DNA of 64,000 bases. Source: CAYMPW01 sp964558505 (GTDB lineage Archaea > Thermoplasmatota > Thermoplasmata > Methanomassiliicoccales > Methanomethylophilaceae). Positions 8,395 to 16,612 of this stretch are shown here, one piece after another. The DNA is taken from assembly GCA_964558505.1 (NCBI GenBank), contig CAZLEI010000003.1:21285-85284 (forward strand), in the 5' to 3' direction. The notes below the pieces were generated by a model that made no database searches, had not been told where the DNA came from, and saw nothing but the letters and a program-made list of their open reading frames with translations. How positions within the stretch are numbered: the first letter of the stretch is position 1; each line of letters begins with the position of its first letter. The position numbers were made by a program, and so were the translations under genes.

Positions 8395-10560
8395 TCATTC
8401 GTACGCCCTGTAGGATTTCAGTTTCTCCCTGGCCTGGGGGCCGATCTTGTCGATCGACGTGAGGAAGTCGGCCTGGGTCACCTTGCATGCGGCGAGTTCC
8501 TCGTCGGTCGGGACCTTTCCGGATTCCAGCAGCCTTCTCACCGAGGTCATGACTGCCTCGTTGCATATGGCCCCGATGTCGGCACCTGTGCATCCTTCCG
8601 TCTTATCGGACAGGTATTCCAGGTCCACGTCGTCCGCAAGGGGCTTGTCCTTGGTGTGGATGCCGAATATCGCCTTCCTGGATGCTTTGTCCGGAGGTCC
8701 GATGTAGATGCTCTTGTCGAATCTGCCCGGCCTCAGCAGCGCAGGGTCCATGATGTCCGGGCGGTTGGTGGCCGCAATCACGACCACGTTGTGCAGGGCC
8801 TCCAGCCCGTCCATCTCGGTGAGCATCTGTGAGATCACCCTCTCGCTCACGTTGCCGTCACCTCCGCCGGTGCCCCTCTGCGGGGTGATCGAGTCGATCT
8901 CGTCCATGAAGATCACGCATGGCGATGCCTGCCTGGCCTTCCTGAAGGTCTCTCTCACGGCCTTCTCGGATTCCCCTACCCATTTGTTGAGGAACTCAGG
9001 TCCCTTCACCGAGATGAAGTTGGCCTCGGATTCGGTCGCCACGGCTTTGGCCAGCATGGTCTTGCCGGTGCCCGGGGGCCCGTAGAGCAGTATACCTTTG
9101 GGCGGGACGGCGTTCATGTGCTCGAAGACCTTCCCGTATTTCAGCGGCCACTCCACGGCTTCCTTGAGGTCCTGTTTGGCGGATTCCAGTGCTCCGATGT
9201 CCTCCCATTTCACGTTCGGTTTCTCGATGAGCACCTCCCTCATGGTGGATGGCTGCATGTCCTTCAGCGCGGAACGGAAATCATCGTTGGTGATCTGGAT
9301 CTTGTTCAGGGTATCGACGGGTATCTCCTCTGCTTCCAGGTCCACTGCAGGGAGCACGCGGCGCAAGGCGGCCATCGCGGCCTCTTTGGCCAATGCGTTC
9401 AGGTCCGCTCCTGCGTACCCGTGCGTGCGGTCGGCGAGCTTCTCCAGGTCCACATCGTCTGCCAATGGCATGCCGCGGGTATGGATCTTGAGGATCTCCA
9501 GGCGGCCGTTCCTGTCGGGTATCTTGATCTCAATCTCCCTATCGAACCTGCCGGGCCTCCTGAGGGCCTCGTCTATCGAGTTAGGGCGGTTGGTCGCCCC
9601 TATGACAACGACCTTTCCCCTGGCGTTGAGACCGTCCATGACGGACAGCAGCTGCGCCACTATGCGCCTCTCCGTCTCTCCGGTGACCTCGTCGCGCTTG
9701 GGCGCGATCGAGTCTATCTCGTCGATGAAGATGATGCTGGGTGCGTTCTCCTCGGCCTCTTTGAAGATCTCCCTGAGCTTCTCTTCGGACTCGCCGTAGA
9801 ATTTGCTCACGATCTCCGGTCCGCCGATGGATATGAAGTTGCTGCTCGTTTCTCCGGCGACAGCTTTGGCCAGCATGGTCTTCCCTGTTCCGGGAGGTCC
9901 GTGGAGCAACACTCCCTTGGGCGCCTCGACGCCCAGCCTCTTGAAGAGCTCCGGGTGCCTCAGGGGCAGTTCCACCATCTCCCTGATCTTCTTGACCTCG
10001 TCCCCGAGACCTCCGATATCGTCGTACGATACCTTGGGGATCTCCCCGTTGCCGCCGACGGGCTTCTCGGAGATCTTCACATCGGTGGAGCTCGTCATGA
10101 TGACCGCTTCTGCCGCGGGGGAGAACGACGTGACTGTAAGGTCTATCTTGTTCCCCATCACGTTCAGCGTGATGGTGTCCCCTTTGGCGAATGCACGCAT
10201 CGCCATGACCTCGCGGAGGTATTCCTCTCCGCCTTTCAGCCTAAGCTGTTCAGTGGGCGAGAAGACTATCTTCTCGGCGTCCTTCGCCGTTATCTTTTTA
10301 ACGTCCACACGTTCGTCTATGGATGTGCCAGCATTACGTCTGGTCGATCCATCTATCCTGATTATGCCGCGGTTCGCATCCTCGTCTCCGCCACTGAGGA
10401 CCTTGGCTACGGTCCTCCTTGTGCCGTTTATCTGTACTATGTCTCCGAGCTTGAGCCCCATTATGCTCATGAGCTCAGGATCCATCCTTGCAATGCCTCT
10501 GCCGGTCTCATCTGACCGGAGTTCTGCGACTTTGATAGCTCTGTTGTTGATTTTGACCAT
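8395..10560 (-). CDS. cdc48: CDC48/VCP-type AAA+ ATPase
   Basis: The 721-residue protein has the full CDC48 layout: an N domain (residues 1-180, double-psi barrel plus second subdomain), then two AAA modules, each with GPPGTGKT Walker A and a DEID Walker B (IIFIDEID, VIFMDEID) and arginine-finger regions. The hexamer extracts and unfolds proteins, in archaea feeding the 20S proteasome. The C-terminus ends RAYE, a weak match to the hydrophobic-Tyr-X proteasome docking tail. I placed the start at the ATG preceded by GGAGGTG; a GTG three codons earlier overlaps that site. It follows the upstream regulator gene directly. Confidence 0.95.
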   Translation of the reverse strand: MVKINNRAIKVAELRSDETGRGIARMDPELMSIMGLKLGDIVQINGTRRTVAKVLSGGDEDANRGIIRIDGSTRRNAGTSIDERVDVKKITAKDAEKIVFSPTEQLRLKGGEEYLREVMAMRAFAKGDTITLNVMGNKIDLTVTSFSPAAEAVIMTSSTDVKISEKPVGGNGEIPKVSYDDIGGLGDEVKKIREMVELPLRHPELFKRLGVEAPKGVLLHGPPGTGKTMLAKAVAGETSSNFISIGGPEIVSKFYGESEEKLREIFKEAEENAPSIIFIDEIDSIAPKRDEVTGETERRIVAQLLSVMDGLNARGKVVVIGATNRPNSIDEALRRPGRFDREIEIKIPDRNGRLEILKIHTRGMPLADDVDLEKLADRTHGYAGADLNALAKEAAMAALRRVLPAVDLEAEEIPVDTLNKIQITNDDFRSALKDMQPSTMREVLIEKPNVKWEDIGALESAKQDLKEAVEWPLKYGKVFEHMNAVPPKGILLYGPPGTGKTMLAKAVATESEANFISVKGPEFLNKWVGESEKAVRETFRKARQASPCVIFMDEIDSITPQRGTGGGDGNVSERVISQMLTEMDGLEALHNVVVIAATNRPDIMDPALLRPGRFDKSIYIGPPDKASRKAIFGIHTKDKPLADDVDLEYLSDKTEGCTGADIGAICNEAVMTSVRRLLESGKVPTDEELAACKVTQADFLTSIDKIGPQAREKLKSYRAYE

Positions 10561-10561
10561 A

Positions 10562-11185
10562 TTACACACCTCCTGTGTCTTTACCTTTCAAGGCGTTTTC
10601 GATATCCTTCTCCATCTCGGCCACGCGGTTCGCGTCCATGCCGGACGCCGCCGACAGTTCCGATGCATCGGCGGACGGTCTGTTCAGCATCAGGCTCAGT
10701 ATGCGCCGGTGCTCGTAATCGTCCTCCGACAGTTCGGAGCTCACGGAGGCGATCAGCGCCTCCCTCTCCCTCATCAGTTTGGAACGGGTCCTCTCCAGTT
10801 CCGAGATCCTTTCATCGATCCCCGCGATCTTCCCGCGGGCATCTTGGAGGTCCTCGAATCCTGTGCACTCTTCGATGCCAGCATCCTGTGGTTCGGTCAG
10901 ACGGACAGAGAACATGCCGTTCCGCATGTCCACCATCAGCGTGAATTCCGAATTGGGCTGGTACACGATCCTCTCCGGGCCGATATTGGTGCTTTCCCTA
11001 TAGCTGACGACAATGCCGTTGCGTTCCAGGGTGTTCAGGTTCTTCATTATGGCCTGTGCGCTCACCCCGAGCTCCCTGGACAGCTGCAGGGGGTAGTGGG
11101 GTTCCCGGGTGAGGGCATCCAGTATCCTCCTTCTGGTCGGGTTCTCCACCATCGATAGCAACATGTCAAGGGATTCATCGTCCAT
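10562..11185 (-). CDS. Winged-helix transcriptional regulator with coiled coil
   Basis: The 207-residue protein starts with an ArsR-type winged helix (residues 1-65: MVENPTRRRILDALT, LSRELGVSAQAIMKNLNTLERNGIV). A middle beta region follows, then a coiled coil at about 115-150 (DERISELERTRSKLMREREAL), and a second small helical or HTH-like region at the end. It is immediately upstream of cdc48 and probably cotranscribed with it. The coiled coil suggests a dimer. It may regulate its own promoter through the imperfect dyad just before its start. The ligand is unknown. Confidence 0.8.
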   Translation of the reverse strand: MDDESLDMLLSMVENPTRRRILDALTREPHYPLQLSRELGVSAQAIMKNLNTLERNGIVVSYRESTNIGPERIVYQPNSEFTLMVDMRNGMFSVRLTEPQDAGIEECTGFEDLQDARGKIAGIDERISELERTRSKLMREREALIASVSSELSEDDYEHRRILSLMLNRPSADASELSAASGMDANRVAEMEKDIENALKGKDTGGV

Positions 11186-11186
11186 T

Positions 11187-11211
11187 GGTTATCAACTCTA
11201 AGTTAACTACC
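11187..11211. promoter_or_regulatory. Imperfect dyad upstream of the winged-helix regulator
   Basis: GGTTATCAACT, a 3-nt centre and AGTTAACTACC form an imperfect inverted repeat two bases before the regulator's start codon. The position suits autorepression. The match is imperfect (outer ACC/GGT and inner AGTT arms), so confidence is low. Confidence 0.3.
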
Positions 11212-11287
11212 GATAATATGTTTGAACTTCTATTTAATTATATCTATAATGACCACTGTTACGACGCGGCATCCCTTTAACGACATG

Positions 11288-11294
11288 TTTATAG
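11288..11294 (+). promoter_or_regulatory. TATA box for endA
   Basis: TTTATAG lies 23-29 nt before the endA ATG at 11317. This spacing puts transcription start at or next to the start codon, predicting a leaderless mRNA. Confidence 0.55.
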
Positions 11295-11316
11295 TACGCG
11301 GTTCAATCCTGATTCG

Positions 11317-12366
11317 ATGTCCGGTGAACTCAGAGAAGATTCCATTGTGGTTGCCGATCAGAAAGAAGGCAGTCAGCTCTACAACAGGGGTAATTACGGT
11401 TACCCGATGAGCGGAGGAGGCATGGAGCTCGACCTGGTCGAGGCGACATATCTTCTGGAATGTGGAAGGATAGAAGTCCTTGACGGCGGCCGCGCCATGA
11501 CATTCGAGGAACTTTTCGGTCAGGCAGCCCAATCCACTGACGGTTTCGATATAAAGTACATGGTATACCGCGATATGAGGCAGCGCGGTTTCGTCGTGAA
11601 GGTCGAGACCGGCAGTTTCGACCTCTCGGTTTTCCCGAGGGGGAAGACCATGAGCAATTCGCGCCCCGTCTACTATGTGAGGGCGGTCTCCGAAAGGAAC
11701 GCCACCGATATCAGCACATTCTCGGGCGAGGTCCTCGAAACGGCGGAGAAGGGTAAAGAGCTCCTCTACGGCGTGGTCGATGAAGAAGGGGACCTGACCT
11801 ATTACAGCATGTTCACCCGCGATCCCAGAGGGTCCGTGCCAGGTACGGCGCTCGAATCCCCGGTCACAGGCAGGCTCATCCGCGACCGCGTGTTCGTATT
11901 CTCCAATCAGGAGGGCAAAGCACTCCACGGTGCCGGTTTCTACGGGAAGATGATCAACAACATCCTGCAGCTTTCCCTGATCGAGAGCTGCTACCTCCAG
12001 GGCAAGGGGATGTTGAACGTCGTCGGATCCGACGGGCAGCAGATGACCGCCGAGGCCTTGATCGGATTCGGCAGGGAGTCCCAGGACGAGTTCGATCTGA
12101 GGCTCAGGTCGTATGCCGACCTCAGGTCACGCGGCATGGTCGTCAAGACCGGATTCAAGTACGGTACCCATTTCAGGGTATACGAAGGATCGCCGGACGA
12201 TTGCCATGCCAGATATCTGGTGCATGCCGTGCCTGCATCGAATGTGGCGATGTGGCCGGAGATATCCAGGACCGTGAGGCTGTCCGGCGGTGTGAAGAAG
12301 GAGATCCTCTTCTGCCGCATCAGCGAAGGTCTGGAATACCTCGAGTTCAAATGGTTCAGGCCTTGA
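11317..12366 (+). CDS. endA: tRNA-splicing endonuclease, duplicated homodimeric type
   Basis: The 349-residue protein is twice the length of the simple archaeal enzyme and consists of two related halves, the form that acts as a homodimer. The N-terminal half is the degenerate, structural repeat. The C-terminal half holds the catalytic motifs: Tyr in KYGTHFRVYEG, His in YLVHAVP, and Lys in GVKKEILFCRI. It cleaves bulge-helix-bulge introns in pre-tRNA and pre-rRNA. Its 3' end overlaps a convergent HTH gene by 11 nt. Confidence 0.92.
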   Translation: MSGELREDSIVVADQKEGSQLYNRGNYGYPMSGGGMELDLVEATYLLECGRIEVLDGGRAMTFEELFGQAAQSTDGFDIKYMVYRDMRQRGFVVKVETGSFDLSVFPRGKTMSNSRPVYYVRAVSERNATDISTFSGEVLETAEKGKELLYGVVDEEGDLTYYSMFTRDPRGSVPGTALESPVTGRLIRDRVFVFSNQEGKALHGAGFYGKMINNILQLSLIESCYLQGKGMLNVVGSDGQQMTAEALIGFGRESQDEFDLRLRSYADLRSRGMVVKTGFKYGTHFRVYEGSPDDCHARYLVHAVPASNVAMWPEISRTVRLSGGVKKEILFCRISEGLEYLEFKWFRP

Positions 12367-12691
12367 TCAGGCCGGAGAAGAATGCATTGAGCTCGCGGAA
12401 CCGTCCGTTGTTGAGGTAATAGACGTGGTCCGGGCCGTCGCGACGGGATGATACCAGTCCGGCTTTGGAGAGCTTCTTCAGAGCGACGGCGGTCCTCTTC
12501 TCGTCCAGACCGAACAATCCTTCCGGAAAGGGCGAACGGGCCTCCGAATCCGATAATCCGCGGACCATTGTCAGGACGTCCTTGTCTGCGAGGGCAGACA
12601 GCATATCGAACACCGGGTCATCCGATATGCCCATGAGCCCGCCGCCGCACAGGCAGACGTGTTTGCTGGGTTTCTCAGGTCCTTCTGTCAT
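12356..12691 (-). CDS. Small winged-helix regulator
   Basis: The 111-residue protein has an N-terminal CLCGGG segment and a winged helix at about 25-95 (FDMLSALADKDVLTMVRGL, VALKKLSKAGLVSSRRDG, VYYLNN wing). This is ArsR/MarR-like. The cysteine pair could bind metal but is not a complete site. It is convergent with endA and upstream of tfb on the same strand, with a 113-nt gap in which I see nothing distinctive. The regulated genes are unknown. Confidence 0.7.
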   Translation of the reverse strand: MTEGPEKPSKHVCLCGGGLMGISDDPVFDMLSALADKDVLTMVRGLSDSEARSPFPEGLFGLDEKRTAVALKKLSKAGLVSSRRDGPDHVYYLNNGRFRELNAFFSGLIKA

Positions 12692-12804
12692 GGCGGGGCC
12701 AATGCGGGTATCTGGTAATCAATCTATCCCAATCGACCGACGGGCAGGGCCCGGAGAATGGCCGTGGAACGGTGAAGAGGTTTGGTGGAATGGTTTGGCG
12801 GATA

Positions 12805-13737
12805 TCAGAGCTGGATCTCGATACCGAGCTTCTCAGTGAGCTCCTTGTACCTGTTCCTGATCGTGACCTCTGTGACGCCTGCCACGTCGGCGACCTCCCT
12901 CTGCGTCCTGCGCTCGTTGCACAGGATCGAGGATATGTATATGGCAGCCGCGGCGACACCCGTGGGACCGCGTCCGGATGTGAGCTCCTTCTCGCTGGCA
13001 TCTTTGAGTATCTCGGCCGCTTTGCTCTGGACCTCTCCGCTGAGCTTGAGCTCGGAACAGAACCTCTGGACGTAGTCCTGGGGCTTGGTGGGCATCAGCT
13101 TGAGCTTCAGTTCCCTGGTCATGAACCTGTATGTCCTGCCGATCTCCTTCCTGCCTACGCGACTGGAGTTGGCGACCTCGTCCAGTGTCCTCGGGACACC
13201 GCACTGCCTGCATGCGGCGTACAGCGATGCGGCCACGACGCCCTCGATCGACCTGCCTCTGATCAGGTTCTTGTTGACGGCCTTCCTGTAGATCATGGCG
13301 GCGGTCTCCCTGACGTTACGGGGGAGCCCCATGGCGGAGGCCATCCTGTCCAGCTCAGAGAGCGCGAATGCCAGGTTCCTCTCTGTGGCATTGGATACAC
13401 GTATCCTCCTCTGCCATTTCCTCAGTCTGTACAGCTGGGCCCTGTTCCTCGTGGGGATGCTCTTGCCGTAGCTGTCCTTGTTCTTCCATGAGATCTCGGT
13501 GGATAGACCTTTGTCATGGATGGTAAATGTCATCGGGGCACCTGCGCGGGCTCTTTTCTCTCCCTGCTCTATGTCGAATGCTCTCCATTCGGGACCCTGA
13601 TCGATGAACTGGTCGTCGAGGACCAATCCACAATCCTCACAAAGAAGTTCTCCGCGCTCGTAGTCGCGGATGAGGTGGTGACTGCCGCATTCCGGGCAGG
13701 CTTCAATCTCTTCTGTACCTTCTCTTACCTTTGCCAT
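12805..13737 (-). CDS. tfb: Transcription initiation factor B (TFB)
   Basis: The 310-residue protein has an N-terminal zinc ribbon (C14, C17, C33, C36), a B-finger/linker region (EWRAFD, about residues 49-54), then two cyclin-like repeats from about residue 115, ending in the HTH that reads the BRE element (TQREVADVAGVTEVTIRNRY). TFB recruits RNA polymerase to TBP-bound promoters. The start MAKVREG was chosen by family; the longer frame upstream is Gar1 coding sequence. It overlaps gar1 by 35 nt, and this gene pair is common in archaea. Confidence 0.96.
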   Translation of the reverse strand: MAKVREGTEEIEACPECGSHHLIRDYERGELLCEDCGLVLDDQFIDQGPEWRAFDIEQGEKRARAGAPMTFTIHDKGLSTEISWKNKDSYGKSIPTRNRAQLYRLRKWQRRIRVSNATERNLAFALSELDRMASAMGLPRNVRETAAMIYRKAVNKNLIRGRSIEGVVAASLYAACRQCGVPRTLDEVANSSRVGRKEIGRTYRFMTRELKLKLMPTKPQDYVQRFCSELKLSGEVQSKAAEILKDASEKELTSGRGPTGVAAAAIYISSILCNERRTQREVADVAGVTEVTIRNRYKELTEKLGIEIQL

Positions 13738-13969
13738 TTTGCATCTCCCCTTCGTGGTAGAGTTTCTTGCCGCGGATGTTGCCGTCAGCGGTGCCGGTCG
13801 GAGATACCGAGGCATACGGGCCGTCGACGGGGCCGAAGACCCTCTTGACGGTTCCGATACGTGTCTGCCTCTGGTCGAACACCGTGTCTCCGATTTCGGG
13901 CGTGGTCTCGCATCTGACGATGATTTTCCCATCGGATGCAATTTCCTCAACAGTACCCAAAAAATTCAT
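13703..13969 (-). CDS. gar1: H/ACA RNP component Gar1
   Basis: The 88-residue protein is a small beta barrel with the Gar1 core motif GPVDGPYASVSP near residues 46-57. Gar1 binds Cbf5 and promotes turnover in H/ACA-guided pseudouridylation. The C-terminal tail is basic (KGKRRYRR). It is the first gene of a unit with tfb and overlaps it by 35 nt in another frame. A TATA element lies about 60 nt upstream. Confidence 0.9.
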   Translation of the reverse strand: MNFLGTVEEIASDGKIIVRCETTPEIGDTVFDQRQTRIGTVKRVFGPVDGPYASVSPTGTADGNIRGKKLYHEGEMQNGKGKRRYRRD

Positions 13970-14027
13970 GATGTCCTTCCCGACGGTCGATATCTTTAAA
14001 GACTCGATATTGTGGTGTATTCTTACC

Positions 14028-14040
14028 GAATATATAAATG
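14028..14040 (-). promoter_or_regulatory. TATA box for gar1-tfb
   Basis: Read on the minus strand, CATTTATATATTC lies 59-71 nt before the gar1 ATG, predicting a leader of about 35 nt. The surrounding AT-rich tract (14015-14062) could also serve plus-strand transcription into the structured region beyond it. Confidence 0.55.
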
Positions 14041-14138
14041 TATGGATATTATTTAATTATAAGTTCTGGTTTTTCATCGATTGGAAGTGCCCATTTGAAA
14101 CAGCGCCGCATCAGCTCTACAGCACTATCCAGACATCA

Positions 14139-14318
14139 GATCGCGGTCCGTTCCCATGACGTTCCGTGCGGGATCCGGCCGTACAGACGCGGCCATCCGC
14201 TTGCACGGACGTCCGGGCAGGGGCATGGGCATCGGCGGCGCATCTCAGACGGCGGTTCGAGCACGGGCACGGTCGGATGCATATCGGCCGCCGAGTCCGC
14301 TGTCCGCAGTCAGCGATC
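14139..14318. ncRNA. Candidate structured RNA with nested hairpins
   Basis: This is the core of the only gene-free stretch longer than 300 nt (13970-14430). Hairpin 1 (14153-14229): CCCATG/CATGGG, ACGT/ACGT, CCGTGC/GCACGG, GGAT/ATCC and GGCC/GGCC, all nested. Hairpin 2 (14232-14294): TCGGCGG/CCGCCGA then GCATC/GATGC. Hairpin 3 (14298-14315): CGCTG/CAGCG. A weak GATC/GATC pairing could close the set. Strand cannot be decided because helices read the same both ways. I found neither the RNase P core nor the SRP helix 8 motif, and no convincing ORF. Confidence 0.5.
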
Positions 14319-14430
14319 GGCCGTTTCATCTCCTTTCCATGCACTTCGTCGGAGAACATCGGGTCCTTAAAGGTTAAATAAGGTTTATCATGTTCTACTG
14401 CCCAGTAATGTAACCCTTGGAGGTAATGAA

Positions 14431-14745
14431 ATGGTTTGGGATTGGATGACATTCTTGGATATGATCCTCATCGTCTTCGGATTGGTGATGGCAATCACGG
14501 GATTATTCTCCGCGTACTTCGGTAGCGGCAAAAGCAGGACGGTGGGCGTTGTGCTCACCATCATCGGAATCATCATTTTCGTCGGATGGGTGTATCTATG
14601 CACCTGCAGCGGCATCGCGCCCTTCTATCTGCCCGGCGGCGACCTTTGGACGGTCGTTTGGAATGCCCTCGTACCCTTGGTGGCGGTCCTCATCGGAGCG
14701 CTCATCGCGGTGGGCATCTTCCTCGTTTCAGTGATGAAGAGCTAA
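14431..14745 (+). CDS. Small membrane protein, three predicted helices
   Basis: The 104-residue protein has hydrophobic segments at about 8-30, 36-58 and 75-101, with short polar loops (GSGKSR, CTCSG). The start is supported by TTGGAGGTAATGAA just upstream. A strong terminator follows 9 nt after the stop, so it is probably monocistronic. An AT-rich element (GGTTAAATAAGG, 14372-14383) may be its promoter. I do not recognise the family. Confidence 0.7.
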   Translation: MVWDWMTFLDMILIVFGLVMAITGLFSAYFGSGKSRTVGVVLTIIGIIIFVGWVYLCTCSGIAPFYLPGGDLWTVVWNALVPLVAVLIGALIAVGIFLVSVMKS

Positions 14746-14754
14746 AACCTTACA

Positions 14755-14774
14755 GGGGGCTTCGGCCCCCTTTT
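14755..14774 (+). terminator. Intrinsic-type terminator
   Basis: GGGGGC, the stable tetraloop TTCG, GCCCCC and TTTT form a textbook hairpin plus T-run after the small membrane protein gene. This is the best terminator in the window. Confidence 0.85.
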
Positions 14775-14790
14775 CCAAACTCGAGAGAGA

Positions 14791-14797
14791 TTTTTTA
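14791..14797 (+). promoter_or_regulatory. TATA box for purE
   Basis: TTTTTTA(TCC) lies 26-32 nt before the ATG at 14823. It places transcription start almost at that ATG and therefore argues against the upstream in-frame ATG at 14805. Confidence 0.5.
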
Positions 14798-14822
14798 TCC
14801 TAGGATGCTGTCGGTCGAACCG

Positions 14823-15302
14823 ATGCCGTCGGTATTCATCATTATGGGGAGCAAGAGCGACCTGCCTGTGGTCGAGAAGGCCACTGCGATACTTGGGAAG
14901 CTCGGTATTGATTTCGGAGTCGCGGTAGCGTCTGCGCACAGGACGCCCCGCAGGGTGGAAGAGCTCGTCAAGGGCTCTGATGCCAAGGTCTTCATAGCGG
15001 TTGCGGGGATGTCCGCAGCCCTTCCCGGAGTGATGGCGTCGTTCACCACGAAGCCGGTCATAGGCGTTCCCGTAAGCGGAAAGATGACACTCGACGCTTT
15101 GCTGTCGGTGGTTCAGATGCCGCCCGGGATACCGGTGGCCGCCGTGGGCCTGGACCGCGGAGACAATGCCGCGATCCTTGCGGCAGAGATACTGGCGGTG
15201 GGCGATGTGTCGCTCGTCGCGAAGCTGGCCTCTTACAGAGATGAGATGGCCAAGAAGGTAGAGGAAGATTCAGAGCAGGTGATCTCAGATGTTGGGTGTT
15301 GA
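14823..15302 (+). CDS. purE: N5-CAIR mutase / AIR carboxylase PurE
   Basis: The 159-residue protein has the PurE signature: IIMGSKSDLPVVEKA near the start and SAHRTPRR in the first third, followed by the glycine-rich AGMSAALPGVMAS. It acts in purine synthesis, converting N5-CAIR to CAIR or carboxylating AIR. Start choice rests on the TATA spacing and family length. It overlaps the next gene by 14 nt, linking it to GMP synthesis. No purK is visible here. Confidence 0.93.
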   Translation: MPSVFIIMGSKSDLPVVEKATAILGKLGIDFGVAVASAHRTPRRVEELVKGSDAKVFIAVAGMSAALPGVMASFTTKPVIGVPVSGKMTLDALLSVVQMPPGIPVAAVGLDRGDNAAILAAEILAVGDVSLVAKLASYRDEMAKKVEEDSEQVISDVGC

Positions 15303-16236
15303 GGATTTCGTCAAAGAGAGCGTGGAGGAGATTAAGGCAAAGATCACCGGCAAGGCGATCATAGCCTGTTCCGGAGGGGTCGACAGCATGGTCTCGGCCG
15401 TTCTCACGAGCAAGGCCATCGGAGACAGGCTCCTGGCGATATATGTGGACAACGGGCTTATGAGGAAGGGCGAGACCGAAGAGGTCCGTTCCATGCTCAG
15501 CGACATGGGCATCAACTTCAAGATCGTCGATGCCGGAGCAGGATTCTTCAAGGTCCTCGAAGGTGTCACGGACCCGGAGGCCAAGAGGAAGGCGATCGGG
15601 GAGAAGTTCATAAGGGTCTTCGAGGAAGAGGCGAAGGCCTTCGGGGCCAAGTTCCTCGTTCAGGGAACGATCGCCCCGGATTGGATAGAGAGCGGAGATG
15701 GTGTACGTGACACCATCAAATCCCATCACAATGTCGGCGGACTGCCCAAGGACATGGGAATGACCCTCTGCGAACCTCTGAGGGACCTGTACAAGGACGA
15801 GGTCCGTGAGATCGCCAGGTTCCTGGGCGTCAGATCGTCCGAGAGGCAGCCGTTCCCCGGGCCAGCATTGGCGGTCAGGTGCCTGGGCGAGTGCACTCCC
15901 GAGAACATAGAGATCGTCCGCGAGGCCTGCTTCATCGTCGAAGACGAGTTGAAGGGTGCGGCAGCGGCAGGGAAGATGGAGATCCCCTGGCAGTACTTCG
16001 CAGTGCTCCTCCCCACAAAATCCGTGGGCGTGCAGGGCGACAGGAGAGCATACGGGAGGACCATCGTGGTCCGTGCGGTCAGCTCCGTGGACGGTATGAC
16101 CGCCACCTATGCGCCCATACCTCTCGATGTGCTCGATTCCATCTCGTCCCGCATAACGAACACGATGAAATCGCAGGTCAACCGCGTGGTATACGACATC
16201 ACCAACAAACCTCCCGCGACCATCGAATGGGAGTGA
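15289..16236 (+). CDS. guaAB: GMP synthase, ATP-pyrophosphatase subunit
   Basis: The 315-residue protein has the N-type ATP-pyrophosphatase loop SGGVDS (28-33) and the C-terminal dimerisation domain ending TNKPPATIEWE. It adenylates XMP and transfers ammonia to give GMP. As usual in euryarchaea the glutaminase is a separate subunit, encoded here 0.4 kb downstream with a cupin gene between. It overlaps purE by 14 nt. Confidence 0.95.
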   Translation: MLGVEDFVKESVEEIKAKITGKAIIACSGGVDSMVSAVLTSKAIGDRLLAIYVDNGLMRKGETEEVRSMLSDMGINFKIVDAGAGFFKVLEGVTDPEAKRKAIGEKFIRVFEEEAKAFGAKFLVQGTIAPDWIESGDGVRDTIKSHHNVGGLPKDMGMTLCEPLRDLYKDEVREIARFLGVRSSERQPFPGPALAVRCLGECTPENIEIVREACFIVEDELKGAAAAGKMEIPWQYFAVLLPTKSVGVQGDRRAYGRTIVVRAVSSVDGMTATYAPIPLDVLDSISSRITNTMKSQVNRVVYDITNKPPATIEWE

Positions 16237-16240
16237 ACCG

Positions 16241-16576
16241 GTGCTAATAGACTTCGCATCCATAGACGAAGTCGCCATCCCCCGCCTGAACGGCGGGGAT
16301 GGTACGGTATCGGCCAGGATGCACGTCGGGCCGGAGGGCAAGGTCATGATATCCTCGATCCCTGCAGGATCGTCGATAGGAGAGCATAGGCACGTATCGA
16401 GTTCCGAGACCCTGTACGTGCTGAGCGGCCGCGGGCATGCAATATGCAATGGCATGAGGGAGGACCTGTCCCCCGGGGTCTGCCATCGTTGCCCGGCCGG
16501 CCAGTCGCACAGTGTGGTGAGCGACGGGCCCGGCGATCTTGTGATCTTCGATGTCGTGTACGAACATCAGGTTTGA
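16241..16576 (+). CDS. Small cupin-fold protein
   Basis: The 111-residue single-domain cupin has motif 1 (GEHRHVSSSETLYVLSGRG) with two histidines and a glutamate as metal ligands, and motif 2 (PAGQSHSV) with the third His. The set of ligands is intact. It starts with GTG 4 nt after the guaAB stop. Cupins of this size range from isomerases to sensors, and nothing identifies the substrate. Its place between the two GMP synthase genes suggests coexpression, not necessarily shared function. Confidence 0.75.
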   Translation: MLIDFASIDEVAIPRLNGGDGTVSARMHVGPEGKVMISSIPAGSSIGEHRHVSSSETLYVLSGRGHAICNGMREDLSPGVCHRCPAGQSHSVVSDGPGDLVIFDVVYEHQV

Positions 16577-16612
16577 AACAATCTTTTTATCCAATACCTC
16601 TGATTAGAGGTC

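Noticed and set aside
13738..13950. 71-residue N-terminal extension of TFB
   Set aside because: That stretch is the gar1 coding sequence in another frame and is Arg/Ser-rich like a shadow translation.
14251..14266. GGTTCGAGC resembling a tRNA T-arm loop in the gene-free region
   Set aside because: The flanking bases do not form a 5-bp T stem and no acceptor, D or anticodon arm can be drawn.
14586..14822. Long upstream extension of purE
   Set aside because: It runs through another gene, a terminator and the TATA box; the PurE family starts at 14823.
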